DNA from: Pseudomonadota bacterium
GTDB taxonomy: Bacteria > Desulfobacterota > Desulfobacteria > Desulfobacterales > RPRI01
Direction of reading: 5' to 3'
DNA length: 52,597 nt
NCBI GenBank assembly: GCA_018817425.1
Contig: JAHITX010000008.1
Span: 1-52,597, forward strand
The translations under genes and the position numbers were made by a program. Of this stretch, positions 15,677-25,143 are shown one piece after another. A model generated the notes under the pieces. It was not told the origin of the DNA. It made no database searches and saw only the letters and a program-made list of their open reading frames with translations. Numbering within the stretch: the stretch's first letter is position 1; each line of letters opens with the position of its first letter.

Positions 15677-16939
15677 CTACAATTCACCATTGAATGCTTT
15701 TTGCAATATGGATTTTTTCAACTCTTCCAGGTCTTCTGTTTTTTGCTGATAGATGGCTTCCAGTTTTTTTGTTTCGGCTGAAAGGGCATCTATTTTTTTG
15801 ACGATGGTTTTTTGTTCTTTTAACGAAGGACAAGGAACAATCAAATTTTTCAAATCATTGATTGAAAGATTTGGCTGCATTAATGTATTAACATTCGCCA
15901 GTACATATTTTGCTACGCCGTCAGTTATTAGAAAATTGTATAAATATCTTTGATTTATCAATTTTTCATTTGGAACTAATGCTGCAACTCGTTGATTGAT
16001 TAATGCTCCATCATAACTTTCAGGAACAATAGCAACTTTTAAACCGGCCGCAATAATTGTTCTTGTTAAAGCAATTACTATATTTCCTTCTCTAACTTGA
16101 TAATCTTGAAAAGCATTTCTATATCTCTCGGGTAGATAATTATTATTTTCTTCAACAAATTCCTTTACACCAACATTTGTTATTTTTATTGATTTGATCG
16201 AATTTGCGGCATTGAAATCTTTACTCGCAAAAGCATATCCATTAACAACTTTAGTGATATCTTGTATTCTTTTCTCTTCCCAACCCTCACCTTTATTCTC
16301 AAACACCCCTTGCAAATAACTCTCAAAAAGTTCTTTGGCGTTTTTAAGGTTTTGTTCGGCATTGGCTTTTGCTTTGGCTATGGCGGCAAAGGCTTTGTCC
16401 AAAATGGCTACTATGCGTTTTTGCTCGGGGAGTGATTTTGGGAATGGTAATAGATAATTTTCAATAAATTCTTTTGAAACTCTTTTATGACCAACAGCAC
16501 CAGTCATAAGTTTTTTGCCCTCATCTCTGAAAGCTTCTCTTGATAAAAAATAATATAAATAATCCTGAATTATTTCGCCCTTAGAACGAAAAACTATATA
16601 TTCACTTGAACCAAATCCAATTCCATTAATCAGGTTTCTCGCAATACCGATTTTCCCATTTTCAAAACAAGGTGTAATCTTTGCTAACAAAACATCGTTA
16701 TCAGCAAAGTAAGTATAACTGCCTGCTACATCTTTTAACTGTCTTTCTTTAACGCCAACGATTTCTTTATTTAAAACGCCTAAGTCTTCCATTGGCAAAA
16801 AAGTAACTAAGTCAGTACCTCTTAATTTAGCCTTTGCCTCTTTCTTTGGTGGTTTTATTTCGCAAACCTCCCCCAACTTCTTTATTTCCCAGCCATCAGG
16901 TAATTGAGAATTTTCAATTTTCAATTCTCCATTTTTCAT
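15677..16939 (-). CDS. hsdS: type I restriction-modification specificity subunit HsdS
   Basis: A 420-residue protein with the two-fold HsdS layout: target recognition domain 1 (about residues 14-150), a central conserved helix region beginning PEQKRIVAILDKAF, target recognition domain 2 (about 225-360) and a C-terminal conserved helix beginning LKEQKTIVKKIDALS. The two recognition domains determine the bipartite DNA target for both methylation and restriction. The start overlaps the end of the BRO-domain gene by 26 bp. The region around the start holds an AT-rich TTTTCAATT duplication also seen at the hsdM/BRO junction. Length is normal and no damage is seen. Confidence 0.92.
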   Translation of the reverse strand: MKNGELKIENSQLPDGWEIKKLGEVCEIKPPKKEAKAKLRGTDLVTFLPMEDLGVLNKEIVGVKERQLKDVAGSYTYFADNDVLLAKITPCFENGKIGIARNLINGIGFGSSEYIVFRSKGEIIQDYLYYFLSREAFRDEGKKLMTGAVGHKRVSKEFIENYLLPFPKSLPEQKRIVAILDKAFAAIAKAKANAEQNLKNAKELFESYLQGVFENKGEGWEEKRIQDITKVVNGYAFASKDFNAANSIKSIKITNVGVKEFVEENNNYLPERYRNAFQDYQVREGNIVIALTRTIIAAGLKVAIVPESYDGALINQRVAALVPNEKLINQRYLYNFLITDGVAKYVLANVNTLMQPNLSINDLKNLIVPCPSLKEQKTIVKKIDALSAETKKLEAIYQQKTEDLEELKKSILQKAFNGEL

Positions 16940-17741
16940 TCTTCCCTGTCACAATTGGTTTTCCAGTCTGCTTTTCAATTTCCAATCGCGCTTTTTTAGC
17001 GGCTGTGCCACCTTTTCTGGCAATATCTTTATTTTCTTCCAAACCTTTGGGTTTCTTTTCTTTGGAGATTTCTGTGGTGGAGGCTTCGGCAAGCATGTTT
17101 AGAACCAGCTCTAAATTGGTCATGTTGTCGCGCAAATTTTCTTTTTTCAGCCCTTTAAGCTTTTTATAATCCTTTACAGTTCTATCAGCCCATGCTTTGG
17201 TTATTTCATTGGTTAAAATGGCATAATCCTCATTTTTTTTCATCCCCCGTTCCTGCCACTCATCAGTGAGTTCTTTTCTCACTTCAATACTTTTTAACCG
17301 TTGGTTAATCCATTCTTTGGAGTATCCCTTTTTCAGATATGTTTCCATAGCACGGTCAAAAGCCAGTTCGGGATCTTCGGTTTCTTCAATTCGTTGGTAG
17401 CCCACTCTTGCCAACCATAACTTAAACGGTTCAGCTTTTGGAGATGGAATCGATTGAATGAGGCGTAAAAGTTGTTCTGTATCGGCAACATCGGTTAGTC
17501 GCATTTTGCCATCGGCAGCTTGTATTTTCAACTGGTGACAATTTGTCACCGTTTCATTTCCTTCTTTTTTTAACCGCTCTTTGAGCTTATTCCAATACTT
17601 TCTTGCTGTCTGATAATTATTTTGTTCCGTTAAAATAGCAACAACGTCAACAATTGAAAAATACCAAAGCTCTTTTTCCTCATCCCACAGAGTTCTTACA
17701 GCTTGTTTTTGGAATAATTGAATCTTATTCGATTTATCCAT
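16914..17741 (-). CDS. BRO-N domain protein inside the hsd operon
   Basis: A 275-residue protein. The N-terminal part (IQLFQKQAVRTLWDEEKELWYFSIVDVVAIL and on to about residue 110) fits the BRO-N domain of phage antirepressors and DinD-like proteins; the rest is charged and helical with a lysine-rich tail. Start at 17741 chosen because AGGAG lies 4 bases before this ATG, and because it clears the hsdM stop. Proteins of this kind are often found between hsdM and hsdS in type I systems, where they may regulate or modulate the complex, but their role is not established. No catalytic motif is visible. Confidence 0.8.
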   Translation of the reverse strand: MDKSNKIQLFQKQAVRTLWDEEKELWYFSIVDVVAILTEQNNYQTARKYWNKLKERLKKEGNETVTNCHQLKIQAADGKMRLTDVADTEQLLRLIQSIPSPKAEPFKLWLARVGYQRIEETEDPELAFDRAMETYLKKGYSKEWINQRLKSIEVRKELTDEWQERGMKKNEDYAILTNEITKAWADRTVKDYKKLKGLKKENLRDNMTNLELVLNMLAEASTTEISKEKKPKGLEENKDIARKGGTAAKKARLEIEKQTGKPIVTGKNEKWRIEN

Positions 17742-17748
17742 TATTCTC

Positions 17749-19245
17749 CTAATTTTCAATTATCAATTGTAATTTATCCATTAATTTTGCGCTCTCTTTA
17801 TCCAACGCCTTCATTTCTTTCAAAATCTCTTCCGGCTTTCGTAAAGGTGCTTCTTCAGGTGTATTTGGATTTTTAGCAGAAAGGTCAAAGGTGGTTTGGT
17901 CAATATCTTTTATATTTACAGTCCAGGAGTTTTCACTGTCGGGGCCGACCTGTGTGTCTGCCCATCTTTTTTGCAGTTCTACAAATTCAGCTAAATCTTT
18001 TTCATTTAGAGCATTTGTTTTACCAAGATTCCTATCCAGGTTCAGCTGGTAAAACCATGTTTTTTTAGTGGAGCTTCCTTTTTCAAAAAAGAGTACAACT
18101 GTTTTAACTCCTGCACCTGTGAATGTTCCACCCGGTAAATCCAACACCGTATGCAGGTTACAGCTGCTTAATAATTCTTTGCGCAGAGCAATAGAGGCAT
18201 TATCAGTATTGCTTAAAAAGGTGTTTTTAATTACTACACCGGCTTTTCCGCCAGCTTTTAACATTTTAATAAAGTGCTGCAAAAACAGAGAAGCAGTTTC
18301 GCCTGTTTTTATGGGAAAGTTTTGCTGTACTTCGGCTCTCTCTTTTCCACCAAAAGGGGGATTTGCCAGAATCACATCAAAGCGATCTTTTTCCTGTATG
18401 TCGGCAAGGTTTTCGGCAAGGGTATTGGTATGGATAATATTGGGAGCTTCAACCCCGTGCAATATCATATTCATAATGCCAATAATGTAAGCCAAGGATT
18501 TTTTCTCTTTGCCGTAAAAGGTTTTTTTCTGCAATGTCTCAAAATCTTTTGTAGAAAGATTTTGGCGACCATGAAGGTCGCCCCTACGGGTTTTTAAATA
18601 CTCAAAGGCTTCACACAGGAAACCCGCCGAACCAACCGCACCATCATAAATTGTATTACCAATTTCGGGAGCAACCACTTTAACAATGGTTTTAATCAGC
18701 GGACGGGGTGTGTAATATTCGCCACCATTACGCCCGGCATTTCCCATATTTTTAATTTTCGCTTCATACAGATGGCTCATCTCATGCTTTTCCTTGTGAG
18801 TCCTGAAACGAAGTTCGTCAACAAGGTTTACCACCTCACGGAGATTATAACCGCTTTGAATTCTGTTTTTCAGTTCACTGAATATCTCACCAATTTTGTA
18901 TTCAATGGTATCTGCATGTTCCGCATTGGTTTTAATTTTTTTCAGATAGGGGAAAAGTTTACCGTTTACAAAGTCCACAAGGTCATCGCCGGTTAAAGCG
19001 TTGTGGTCAATTTTGCCATTTTCCAGTTTTGGAGCTGCCCATTTTGTCCATTGAAATTCGGGAGCAATAATATTGGTGTATGTCTTTCCTGTCAGTTCGG
19101 CTGCTGTAGCTTTGTCTTTTTCTAAATCATCCAGATATTTCAGAAACAACACCCAGGAGGTCTGCTCCACATAATCTAACTCACTACTGCACCCGGCATC
19201 TTTCCAGAGGGTATCGTCAATATTTTTAAAAGTCTGTTCAAACAT
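17749..19245 (-). CDS. hsdM: type I restriction-modification methyltransferase subunit HsdM
   Basis: A 498-residue N6-adenine methyltransferase. N-terminal HsdM helical domain (about residues 5-130), then the Rossmann methyltransferase core with the AdoMet-binding region YDGAVGSAGFL near 200 and the catalytic motif NPPFGG near 293. With HsdS it methylates one adenine per half-site to protect host DNA. Oddity: a translated REP hairpin (18564..18587) inserts roughly RRGDLHGRQNL between the FEYLKT helix and the ETLQKKTFYGKE segment, apparently in a surface loop. First hsd gene of the operon, directly after the Cdd1-like gene. Confidence 0.94.
   Translation of the reverse strand: MFEQTFKNIDDTLWKDAGCSSELDYVEQTSWVLFLKYLDDLEKDKATAAELTGKTYTNIIAPEFQWTKWAAPKLENGKIDHNALTGDDLVDFVNGKLFPYLKKIKTNAEHADTIEYKIGEIFSELKNRIQSGYNLREVVNLVDELRFRTHKEKHEMSHLYEAKIKNMGNAGRNGGEYYTPRPLIKTIVKVVAPEIGNTIYDGAVGSAGFLCEAFEYLKTRRGDLHGRQNLSTKDFETLQKKTFYGKEKKSLAYIIGIMNMILHGVEAPNIIHTNTLAENLADIQEKDRFDVILANPPFGGKERAEVQQNFPIKTGETASLFLQHFIKMLKAGGKAGVVIKNTFLSNTDNASIALRKELLSSCNLHTVLDLPGGTFTGAGVKTVVLFFEKGSSTKKTWFYQLNLDRNLGKTNALNEKDLAEFVELQKRWADTQVGPDSENSWTVNIKDIDQTTFDLSAKNPNTPEEAPLRKPEEILKEMKALDKESAKLMDKLQLIIEN
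18564..18587 (-). repeat. REP hairpin with GTAG foot, in frame inside hsdM
   Basis: GGCGACC, loop ATGAA, GGTCGCC, C, then CTAC (GTAG on the minus strand). The stem sequence is different from the REPs at 14964, 15103 and 15510 yet fully paired; loop and foot are conserved. It is read through in the hsdM frame without a stop. Confidence 0.8.
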
Positions 19246-19260
19246 TATGTTTTCCCACGT

Positions 19261-19563
19261 TTATTTTCTTGCTCTTTTTTGGTTTTTTCCAATATATATT
19301 TTTCGTTCATTGGTAAACGACCACCAGGGAAGGGGATTCCCACCTTCCATGAAGCGAACAGCCGATATAAACACATCAATAACACAGGGATCATGCAAAT
19401 TGCCCGATACTGTGCATAATTTTTTGTATAGGTTATATGGGTCTTTACCGATTAATTTCCCTGGATGATCAATGCCAATCAACTGGAGATCATTCGCTAT
19501 CGCTTTTCCTATATTTGGAAGATCAATAAGTCGGGATACTGTTGCTCTGTCTGGATTCTTCAT
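19261..19563 (-). CDS. Cdd1-like helix-hairpin-helix protein
   Basis: A 100-residue protein with a helix-hairpin-helix near the N-terminus (SRLIDLPNIGKAIANDLQLIGI) and the signature PYNLYKKLC...DPCVIDVFISAVRFMEGG...PWWSFT of the family called pathogenicity locus Cdd1. Such proteins are small and probably bind DNA; their role is unknown. It lies 15 bp upstream of hsdM on the same strand, so it may be the first gene of the restriction operon. AAGGAAAA precedes the ATG. Confidence 0.8.
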   Translation of the reverse strand: MKNPDRATVSRLIDLPNIGKAIANDLQLIGIDHPGKLIGKDPYNLYKKLCTVSGNLHDPCVIDVFISAVRFMEGGNPLPWWSFTNERKIYIGKNQKRARK

Positions 19564-19653
19564 TCGGGGTTTTCCTTATGACTGACGGCGGCTTCAGGGG
19601 CCGCGCTTCCCAACTGTTCCACTGAAAGCCAAGGTTTGTGCATTTGTAAATTA

Positions 19654-19920
19654 TTAATGATGCAATTCAGAATCAATTCGCTCAGAAAGAAAGATCTTTA
19701 AAAGAGACTGGTAGGGAACATCCCGTTTATTAGCTAGTAATTTCAATTCTTCAATCATTGATTCAGGAAGGCGGATCGATATCGTTTTAGTTGAAGGTTT
19801 AAGCCGGGAAAAAATGGCTTCCTCCGCATCAGACCAGTCAATATATTCTGCCGAATCGTTATTTTGCCAAAAAAGGCGTTCTTCAGCTTCACTATTAAAT
19901 TTAGGTATTTTCCTTTTCAT
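19654..19920 (-). CDS. CopG-family antitoxin (partner of BrnT)
   Basis: An 88-residue protein. The N-terminal part KRKIPKFNSEAEERLFWQNND and the C-terminal ribbon-helix-helix TKTISIRLPESMIEELKLLANK with PYQSLLK fit the CopG-type antitoxin family commonly paired with BrnT. The N-terminal part should wrap the toxin and the RHH part bind the operator for autoregulation. ATGA overlap (4 bp) with the toxin gene upstream, toxin-first order as usual for brnTA. Confidence 0.88.
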   Translation of the reverse strand: MKRKIPKFNSEAEERLFWQNNDSAEYIDWSDAEEAIFSRLKPSTKTISIRLPESMIEELKLLANKRDVPYQSLLKIFLSERIDSELHH

Positions 19921-20219
19921 TTTAGATACCTTTCTATTTCCGCTTTGGTCATATCCCGTGCGGAAATAATTCTGATTTTTTCATCTCGAACTGTGAATAC
20001 GGCGAAAAGCAAACGGTTCATATTGGTACGACCGAGGGCGTAATAGTAATTTTCAAGCATAGAATGATCTTTGTCGCGTTTTACGATGATTGGTTTATTA
20101 AAAAAGATCTGTTCGCACTCCCCTGTTGAAACATCATGCCTTTCCCAATTCTTGGTAATATTCCCTTGGTTCCATTCAAAACCTATGCAATAAGATAATA
20201 TTTTTGTCGGTTTAACCAT
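19917..20219 (-). CDS. BrnT-family ribonuclease toxin
   Basis: A 100-residue protein of the BrnT family (RelE-like fold): FEWNQGNITKNWERHDVS at the N-terminus, the central ALGRTNMNRLLFAVFTVRD, and IRIISARDMTKAEIERYL at the C-terminus. BrnT cuts RNA and stops growth when free of antitoxin. I take the ATG at 20219 as start; a TTG upstream at 20306 would extend the frame into the palindromic repeat copy C and adds no family sequence. The promoter should lie in the 75 bp between the start and that repeat. Confidence 0.85.
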   Translation of the reverse strand: MVKPTKILSYCIGFEWNQGNITKNWERHDVSTGECEQIFFNKPIIVKRDKDHSMLENYYYALGRTNMNRLLFAVFTVRDEKIRIISARDMTKAEIERYLK

Positions 20220-20293
20220 GCGTTGTGTATACCATGAATATATACATTGCGTCAATAAACATATACCCCCCTTTTGGGAAACGTTTGAATAAT

Positions 20294-20436
20294 GAGCCAC
20301 TTTCAAAACGTTTCAGTTTGGTCAAGCTCAAGGCGGTGGAAAATTTCAACCACAGGAATACATTGAGTATTTCGAGGATTGAAATCTGAGCCCAACGCTT
20401 AAGATCGGCCAAAATGGGGCGTTTTGAAACTGGCTC
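20294..20436 (+). repeat. MITE-like palindromic element, copy C (complete, 143 bp)
   Basis: Complete copy between TAAT direct repeats (20290..20293 and 20437..20440). It occupies most of the 387-bp gap 20220..20606 between the toxin gene and plsY and marks the edge of the one-strand accessory island. The remaining 170 bp before plsY show no further feature. Confidence 0.92.
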
Positions 20437-20606
20437 TAATATATTGGCAATACCTATATGGTGTTATATACTTTGATTTTTTGATACCTATTCGTAAATA
20501 AGGAAGTAGTGTCATTTTTGTTCCCAAATTTCTTCAAGCATTATATATTAGGTAAAAGGAAAGCGGAACAAGCTTTACCATTGTTTTTTTGTGATTTTTC
20601 ATTTAG

Positions 20607-21230
20607 ATGAAAGTAATGGACACCGTTTATATTTTAAAACTTGCAGGGCTTATCATAGGAGCTTATATGCTCGGTTCCATTCCTTTCGGGTTAATTCTTG
20701 CAAACAAGTTTTCCTCAGTGGATATACGTACAAAAGGCAGCGGCAACATTGGTGCAACAAATGTAATGAGGGTTTCGGGAAAAACACTCGGAGTTTTGAC
20801 TCTTGCCGGAGATCTGCTGAAGGGGGCATTTCCTGTATATCTTGCTTGCTGCGTTTTAGAATATGAAGGCTCATATGCTGAGCTTTATATATCTATTGTG
20901 ATTATAGCCTCTTTTTTGGGACATCTTTATCCTATTTATCTGAAATTCAAAGACGGGGGAAAGGGTGTAGCTACTGCTGCCGGATGTTTTCTGATAACAT
21001 CTCCGGTTGCTTTGCTTATTGCTATTACAGTATTTATATTTATTGTGATTTTTTACAGGCGTGTTGCTGCGGCCTCTTTATCAGCTTCTATGGTTCTTCC
21101 GTTTGCAATATGGTTTGAAGGGCATTCTTTTTTACTGACAGGTTGCGCTGTAATTATTTCCTTATTTATTTTTTATCGGCACAAAGACAATATCAAAAGG
21201 CTTTTATCCGGTACAGAGCCTTCAATATAA
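20607..21230 (+). CDS. plsY: glycerol-3-phosphate acyltransferase PlsY
   Basis: A 207-residue membrane protein with about five to six membrane segments and the PlsY motifs: GSIPFG (23-28), KGSGNIGATNVMR (about 43-55), LLKG near 71, LGHLYPIYLKFKDGGKGVAT (about 106-125) and a final RHKDNIKRL. It transfers acyl groups from acyl phosphate to glycerol 3-phosphate, the first step of phospholipid synthesis together with PlsX. Two possible ATGs, 20607 and 20616; neither has a clear binding site. Converges on the histidine kinase gene with 10 bp between stop codons. Confidence 0.92.
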   Translation: MKVMDTVYILKLAGLIIGAYMLGSIPFGLILANKFSSVDIRTKGSGNIGATNVMRVSGKTLGVLTLAGDLLKGAFPVYLACCVLEYEGSYAELYISIVIIASFLGHLYPIYLKFKDGGKGVATAAGCFLITSPVALLIAITVFIFIVIFYRRVAAASLSASMVLPFAIWFEGHSFLLTGCAVIISLFIFYRHKDNIKRLLSGTEPSI

Positions 21231-21240
21231 CATGTTAGTT

Positions 21241-23913
21241 TTATTGTTTATCTGTTTTACCATCTATAATTTCTCGAATTTTATTTAATATATTTGTTAA
21301 TCGATAGGGTTTTCCTACAAATCCTGCTGCCCCCGACTTTATTATTTCTTTTACTTTCCCATCATCAGAATAGCCGGTCACTATGATAACTTTAATATCA
21401 GGATCTATTTTTTTAAGTTCTTCAAAACACAGATATCCACCCATCCCCGGCATGCTGATATCAAGAATGACAAGATCAATGCTTTCTTTTTTTTCTTTAT
21501 ATATTTCTAATGCTTTTTCTCCGCTTTCAGCTAAATAGACAGAAAAGCCCTGCCTTTTAAGCAGCTCATTGCCGAGCCTTCGCAAAGGTTCTTCATCGTC
21601 AACCAGCAAAATAGTTTCATTATCAGAGTGTATTACTTTTTCTTCAAATTTTATAATATGCTGCTCAAAGGGTACACTCTTTATCGCAGGAAAATATATT
21701 GTAAAAACTGTTCCATAACCCGGGGTGCTGTAGCATTTAATATGGCCTTTATGGTTTTCGACAAGACCATAAACCATTGCCAGGCCAAGGCCGGTTCCAT
21801 ATTTGGGTCCCTTGGTTGTAAAAAATGGTTCAAATATATGTTTCTGTGTTTCCCCGTTCATGCCAATGCCGTTGTCAGATATACTCAGGGCAACATATTC
21901 TTTCTGATCTGATTCCAAAACTGTACAAATGCATATTTCATTCGAGCTTATGTTTCTGGTTTCAATCATAAGCTTGCCGCCATCAGGCATAGCATGTGCT
22001 GCATTCAATCCTATATTTATAATAATTTGCTCGATCTGAACCGGATCAGCATTGATAGGCTTAAGTTTTTCTGCCAGGGAAACTTCTATATTTATCATTT
22101 TAGGAATTGTTCTTGATAGAATATCAGAAATTTTATTTACTTCATTATTAAGATCTATTGCTTTAAGGTGGCTTTCGTTTTTGCGAGCGAAAATCAAAAG
22201 CTGCTTTGTAAGAGAACTTGCTTTTTGGGTTACTTCTTCAATAGCTTTCAAATCTTTAAATTCTTGATTATCGGATTTTTTATTAAGAAGGAGAATTTGA
22301 GTGTATCCTGAAATAGTTTGGAGAATATTATTAAAATCATGCGCCAAACCTCCGGCAAGCACTCCTATGGCCTCCATCTTCTGAGCCTGCAACAATTTTT
22401 GTTCCATTTCTTTAATTTCTTTAATATCCGTAATAACTGCTCTGGTTCCTTTAAATTCTCCATTCAATATAACAGGTGATACAGATATAAGCGCCGGTAG
22501 TTTTTTATCCGATTTAGTAATGATTGTAATTTCATGCTTTGAAGATTCACCAGTGACCAGCTTTCCCCATTTTTTCCTAAGTGAAAGACGGCTTTGCATA
22601 TCCAATCTGTCATTTATTTTTATGGAAGAAAGTTCATCTTCACTAAATCCCGTCATCTCACATAGTTTTGGATTAACATAAGTGCAGCAACCTTTTTCAT
22701 CGGTAATAGCTAATCCTTCATTCATTGATGTTACAAGGTCGCGGTACATCATTTCAGAGTTTTGCAGAGCTTCTTCTTTCTCCTTAAGCTCTGTCAGATC
22801 AGTTACAGTGATATTACTTCCTTTGTACAAGCCGTTTTCAATAATAGGGAATGCAGATAAAAGGCAGTGACGTTTTTGCCCGTTTTTTGTGAGAAATGTG
22901 AGTTCATATCGTGCAACTTTTCCTTTAGTCCGCCGATGATTTGCTTCTTTAATATATAGCTTATAATTTTTGTCATCCAGTATATCTTTGTCTCTCATAC
23001 TCATAAGTTCTTCCAGAGTATATTCCAGCATTTTACAAAATTTAGGGTTTATAAAAATAAATTTATTTTTCTCATTGGTAATAACAAGGCCCTCATTCAT
23101 ATGAGTCACAAGATCAAGATACATTGTTTCAGAATTTAAGAGCAGGTCATCTTTTGCCTTGCTTTCGGGTATTATCATACCTTCAAATGAGACCCCTATT
23201 TTTGCACCGGAATTATCACTTAACGGAGTAAAAATAAACTGCGCCGTAGCTTTCAGATTATCACTTGTAGTAACTTTTACTTCTGCTTGGATTGTCTTAC
23301 CCTGAAGGGCTGTATTTAAAGCTTTTTTTATTTTTTTTACAGACACTGATGAGGCAGTAAACCAGCTGCATTCCCAGAAAGGCAGGCCAATTACGTCTTC
23401 TTTTGAACATTTGAAGTAATCTAATATTTTTGTATTTACTATCTGAAGTTTTCCGTCAGTATCGATAATTCCGGTAAAATACGACACAGAGTTTATCAGC
23501 TTATACGATTTGTTAAGCTCATTTTCCGTTTTTTTAATGTGAGTTAAATCCTGCCCTTCGGCTACTAGATATTCAACTTTCTTTCCATCATAATCAAAGA
23601 CAGGCCGAAAGCTTAACTGAAAAATAAAATTGTGAGAACCAAAACGTACAGACCTTTCGGAGATGACTGTTTCGCCTTTTTTCGCCTTTTCAATAGCATC
23701 TTCAACCCATTTTTTAGCAAGAGGATCATAAGACCACCAGTAGGAATCAGGGAAATATTTTCCTATGACATTGTCATAAGATGAACCGGATGTTTCGATT
23801 GCTGCCCGGTTGGCCATCAGAAGTGTTCCATCTGTGTCAAGCAGGCCGTTATATGTTTGAAGATTATCGATATAGTCCTTGATGCTAATAGCGGTACTGT
23901 ATTTATCCTTCAT
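21241..23913 (-). CDS. hybrid histidine kinase, four PAS domains and C-terminal receiver
   Basis: An 890-residue soluble protein. Four PAS-type sensor domains in the first 510 residues (around 20-130, 138-255, 265-380 and 390-505), then the dimerisation/phosphoacceptor helix [12 protein letters not shown] with the histidine near 522, the HATPase domain (N box around [11 protein letters not shown] boxes SDNGIGM and [11 protein letters not shown]) and a receiver domain with DDEEP and phosphoacceptor aspartate in [13 protein letters not shown] near 817. No membrane segment, so it senses an intracellular signal. It likely signals through a phosphorelay; no cognate regulator gene is adjacent. Confidence 0.92.
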   Translation of the reverse strand: MKDKYSTAISIKDYIDNLQTYNGLLDTDGTLLMANRAAIETSGSSYDNVIGKYFPDSYWWSYDPLAKKWVEDAIEKAKKGETVISERSVRFGSHNFIFQLSFRPVFDYDGKKVEYLVAEGQDLTHIKKTENELNKSYKLINSVSYFTGIIDTDGKLQIVNTKILDYFKCSKEDVIGLPFWECSWFTASSVSVKKIKKALNTALQGKTIQAEVKVTTSDNLKATAQFIFTPLSDNSGAKIGVSFEGMIIPESKAKDDLLLNSETMYLDLVTHMNEGLVITNEKNKFIFINPKFCKMLEYTLEELMSMRDKDILDDKNYKLYIKEANHRRTKGKVARYELTFLTKNGQKRHCLLSAFPIIENGLYKGSNITVTDLTELKEKEEALQNSEMMYRDLVTSMNEGLAITDEKGCCTYVNPKLCEMTGFSEDELSSIKINDRLDMQSRLSLRKKWGKLVTGESSKHEITIITKSDKKLPALISVSPVILNGEFKGTRAVITDIKEIKEMEQKLLQAQKMEAIGVLAGGLAHDFNNILQTISGYTQILLLNKKSDNQEFKDLKAIEEVTQKASSLTKQLLIFARKNESHLKAIDLNNEVNKISDILSRTIPKMINIEVSLAEKLKPINADPVQIEQIIINIGLNAAHAMPDGGKLMIETRNISSNEICICTVLESDQKEYVALSISDNGIGMNGETQKHIFEPFFTTKGPKYGTGLGLAMVYGLVENHKGHIKCYSTPGYGTVFTIYFPAIKSVPFEQHIIKFEEKVIHSDNETILLVDDEEPLRRLGNELLKRQGFSVYLAESGEKALEIYKEKKESIDLVILDISMPGMGGYLCFEELKKIDPDIKVIIVTGYSDDGKVKEIIKSGAAGFVGKPYRLTNILNKIREIIDGKTDKQ

Positions 23914-24362
23914 TCAAGTCTCCACAATTTGGCGTTTCTCAGGACAAAACGTTCATTTTTTCATCAAGTTTTTTAGATAGATCTATTGGGCGCTTTTATC
24001 AGAATTACTATGTCAGGTCAAGTAATTAGAAAAATAATTATAGATACATATATATAATATAAGTGCAAAGGGAAGCAGGCTATTATAATTTGAGCAATTA
24101 TTAATTCATAAACATATTTTTGACAATAAATATAAAAATGTATATATATCAACAGTTTTAATTTTATATAGTTATATTGGTTTCGTATCATTCTTTTCTT
24201 CATCAGTTTCCAGGGATCAGGGATCAGGGGTCGGGGGAAAGCGTATCATGAATACGGATAACAAATATTCCTGCCTTAAAAGTTATTTGCTCGACAATCA
24301 TTGATTCAATATTTTCAAATATAGCTCACAAATCAAAGTAAACAGTAAAGGGAAAATAGAAT
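23914..24362. other. AT-rich intergenic region
   Basis: 449 bp between the divergent kinase and lipoprotein genes. It holds the short repeated phrase TCGGGGGAAAGCGTATCATG (24231..24250), which recurs in near copy at 26241, a short ATCAGGG tandem, and the 5' part of a duplicated leader (24265 onward). Otherwise very AT-rich with no gene seen. Confidence 0.6.
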
Positions 24363-24402
24363 ATGAAAAGCATATTTAAAAGTACAAGATATGACTTTAA
24401 TT
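24265..24402 (+). repeat. duplicated leader plus signal-peptide region, unit 1
   Basis: About 138 bp covering the upstream region, ribosome binding site and first codons of the gene at 24363. Very similar to 25010..25143, including the shared cores ACAATCATTGATT and AATATAGCTCACAA, and the coding start MKSI..S.RY. Confidence 0.8.
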
Positions 24403-24965
24403 CACCCAGGAGAGTATTTATTTTGCTCATTATAATTATAGTATTTTTTTTTGGCGTTGGCTGTTCGGAAAAATGGAAGGAAGAAGTGCAGTTGAGTGAT
24501 GACCGGATCATAGTTGTTGAACGGGAAAGGTTGAGTGAAGGTGGTGGTGGTGAGTGGGCACATAACCGTAGCGGCACTAAACCCAAGGAATATCGCATTA
24601 GATTTATCCACCCGGATAAACCAGGGGAAATGATTGAGTGGCGAAGTACAAAAATATCTCCCGGTACATATCCAGAAAAACCTTTAATCCTTGATCTGGA
24701 ATCAGGTAATCCTATTGTATATGCAATTGTGGCTATTAATGGAGTTTGTGAAGTTTATTCAAAGTATATTTACCGAAATGGCGCTTGGGTTGAGGAAGCA
24801 CTTCCGGAGAAGTTTAAACAACGTACAACAAATCTGTTTCTTAGAGTTGGTGCAAATATGCAGAAGTATGTTGCTCTGGAAACAAAACGAAAGGTAAATG
24901 CGGATCTTGGTTACCGGCAATCAATCAGGCAAGTGGGGCCAAATCGCAAAGTGTGCAGTCCATAA
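24363..24965 (+). CDS. putative lipoprotein of unknown function
   Basis: A 200-residue protein with a basic N-terminus, a hydrophobic segment (about residues 17-32) and a lipobox-like GVGC with the cysteine near residue 34, so probably a lipoprotein. The mature part has a SEGGGGEW patch and no motif I recognise. Its upstream region and first residues are near duplicates of those of the next gene, yet the mature proteins differ. AAGGGAAAA precedes the ATG. May form a pair with the LprI-like gene downstream. Confidence 0.65.
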   Translation: MKSIFKSTRYDFNSPRRVFILLIIIIVFFFGVGCSEKWKEEVQLSDDRIIVVERERLSEGGGGEWAHNRSGTKPKEYRIRFIHPDKPGEMIEWRSTKISPGTYPEKPLILDLESGNPIVYAIVAINGVCEVYSKYIYRNGAWVEEALPEKFKQRTTNLFLRVGANMQKYVALETKRKVNADLGYRQSIRQVGPNRKVCSP

Positions 24966-25009
24966 AATAATTTGGACCATATATATATGTCTTATAAGGA
25001 GAATTGAAC

Positions 25010-25143
25010 ATATCCGCCTTAATAGTTATCTGGTCAACAATCATTGATTAAATATTTCCCAATATAGCTCACAATTCAGAGTTAACAGAAAAGGAAATTA
25101 AGAATATGAAAAGCATAATACACAGTTCAAGATATAATCCCAA
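25010..25143 (+). repeat. duplicated leader plus signal-peptide region, unit 2
   Basis: Second copy of the leader at 24265, preceding the LprI-like gene. Similarity stops shortly after the start codon region, within the first dozen or so codons. Confidence 0.8.

Noticed and set aside
20220-20306. N-terminal extension of the BrnT toxin from a TTG at 20306
   Set aside because: The extension begins inside the MITE-like repeat and adds no BrnT family sequence; the ATG at 20219 fits the family length.
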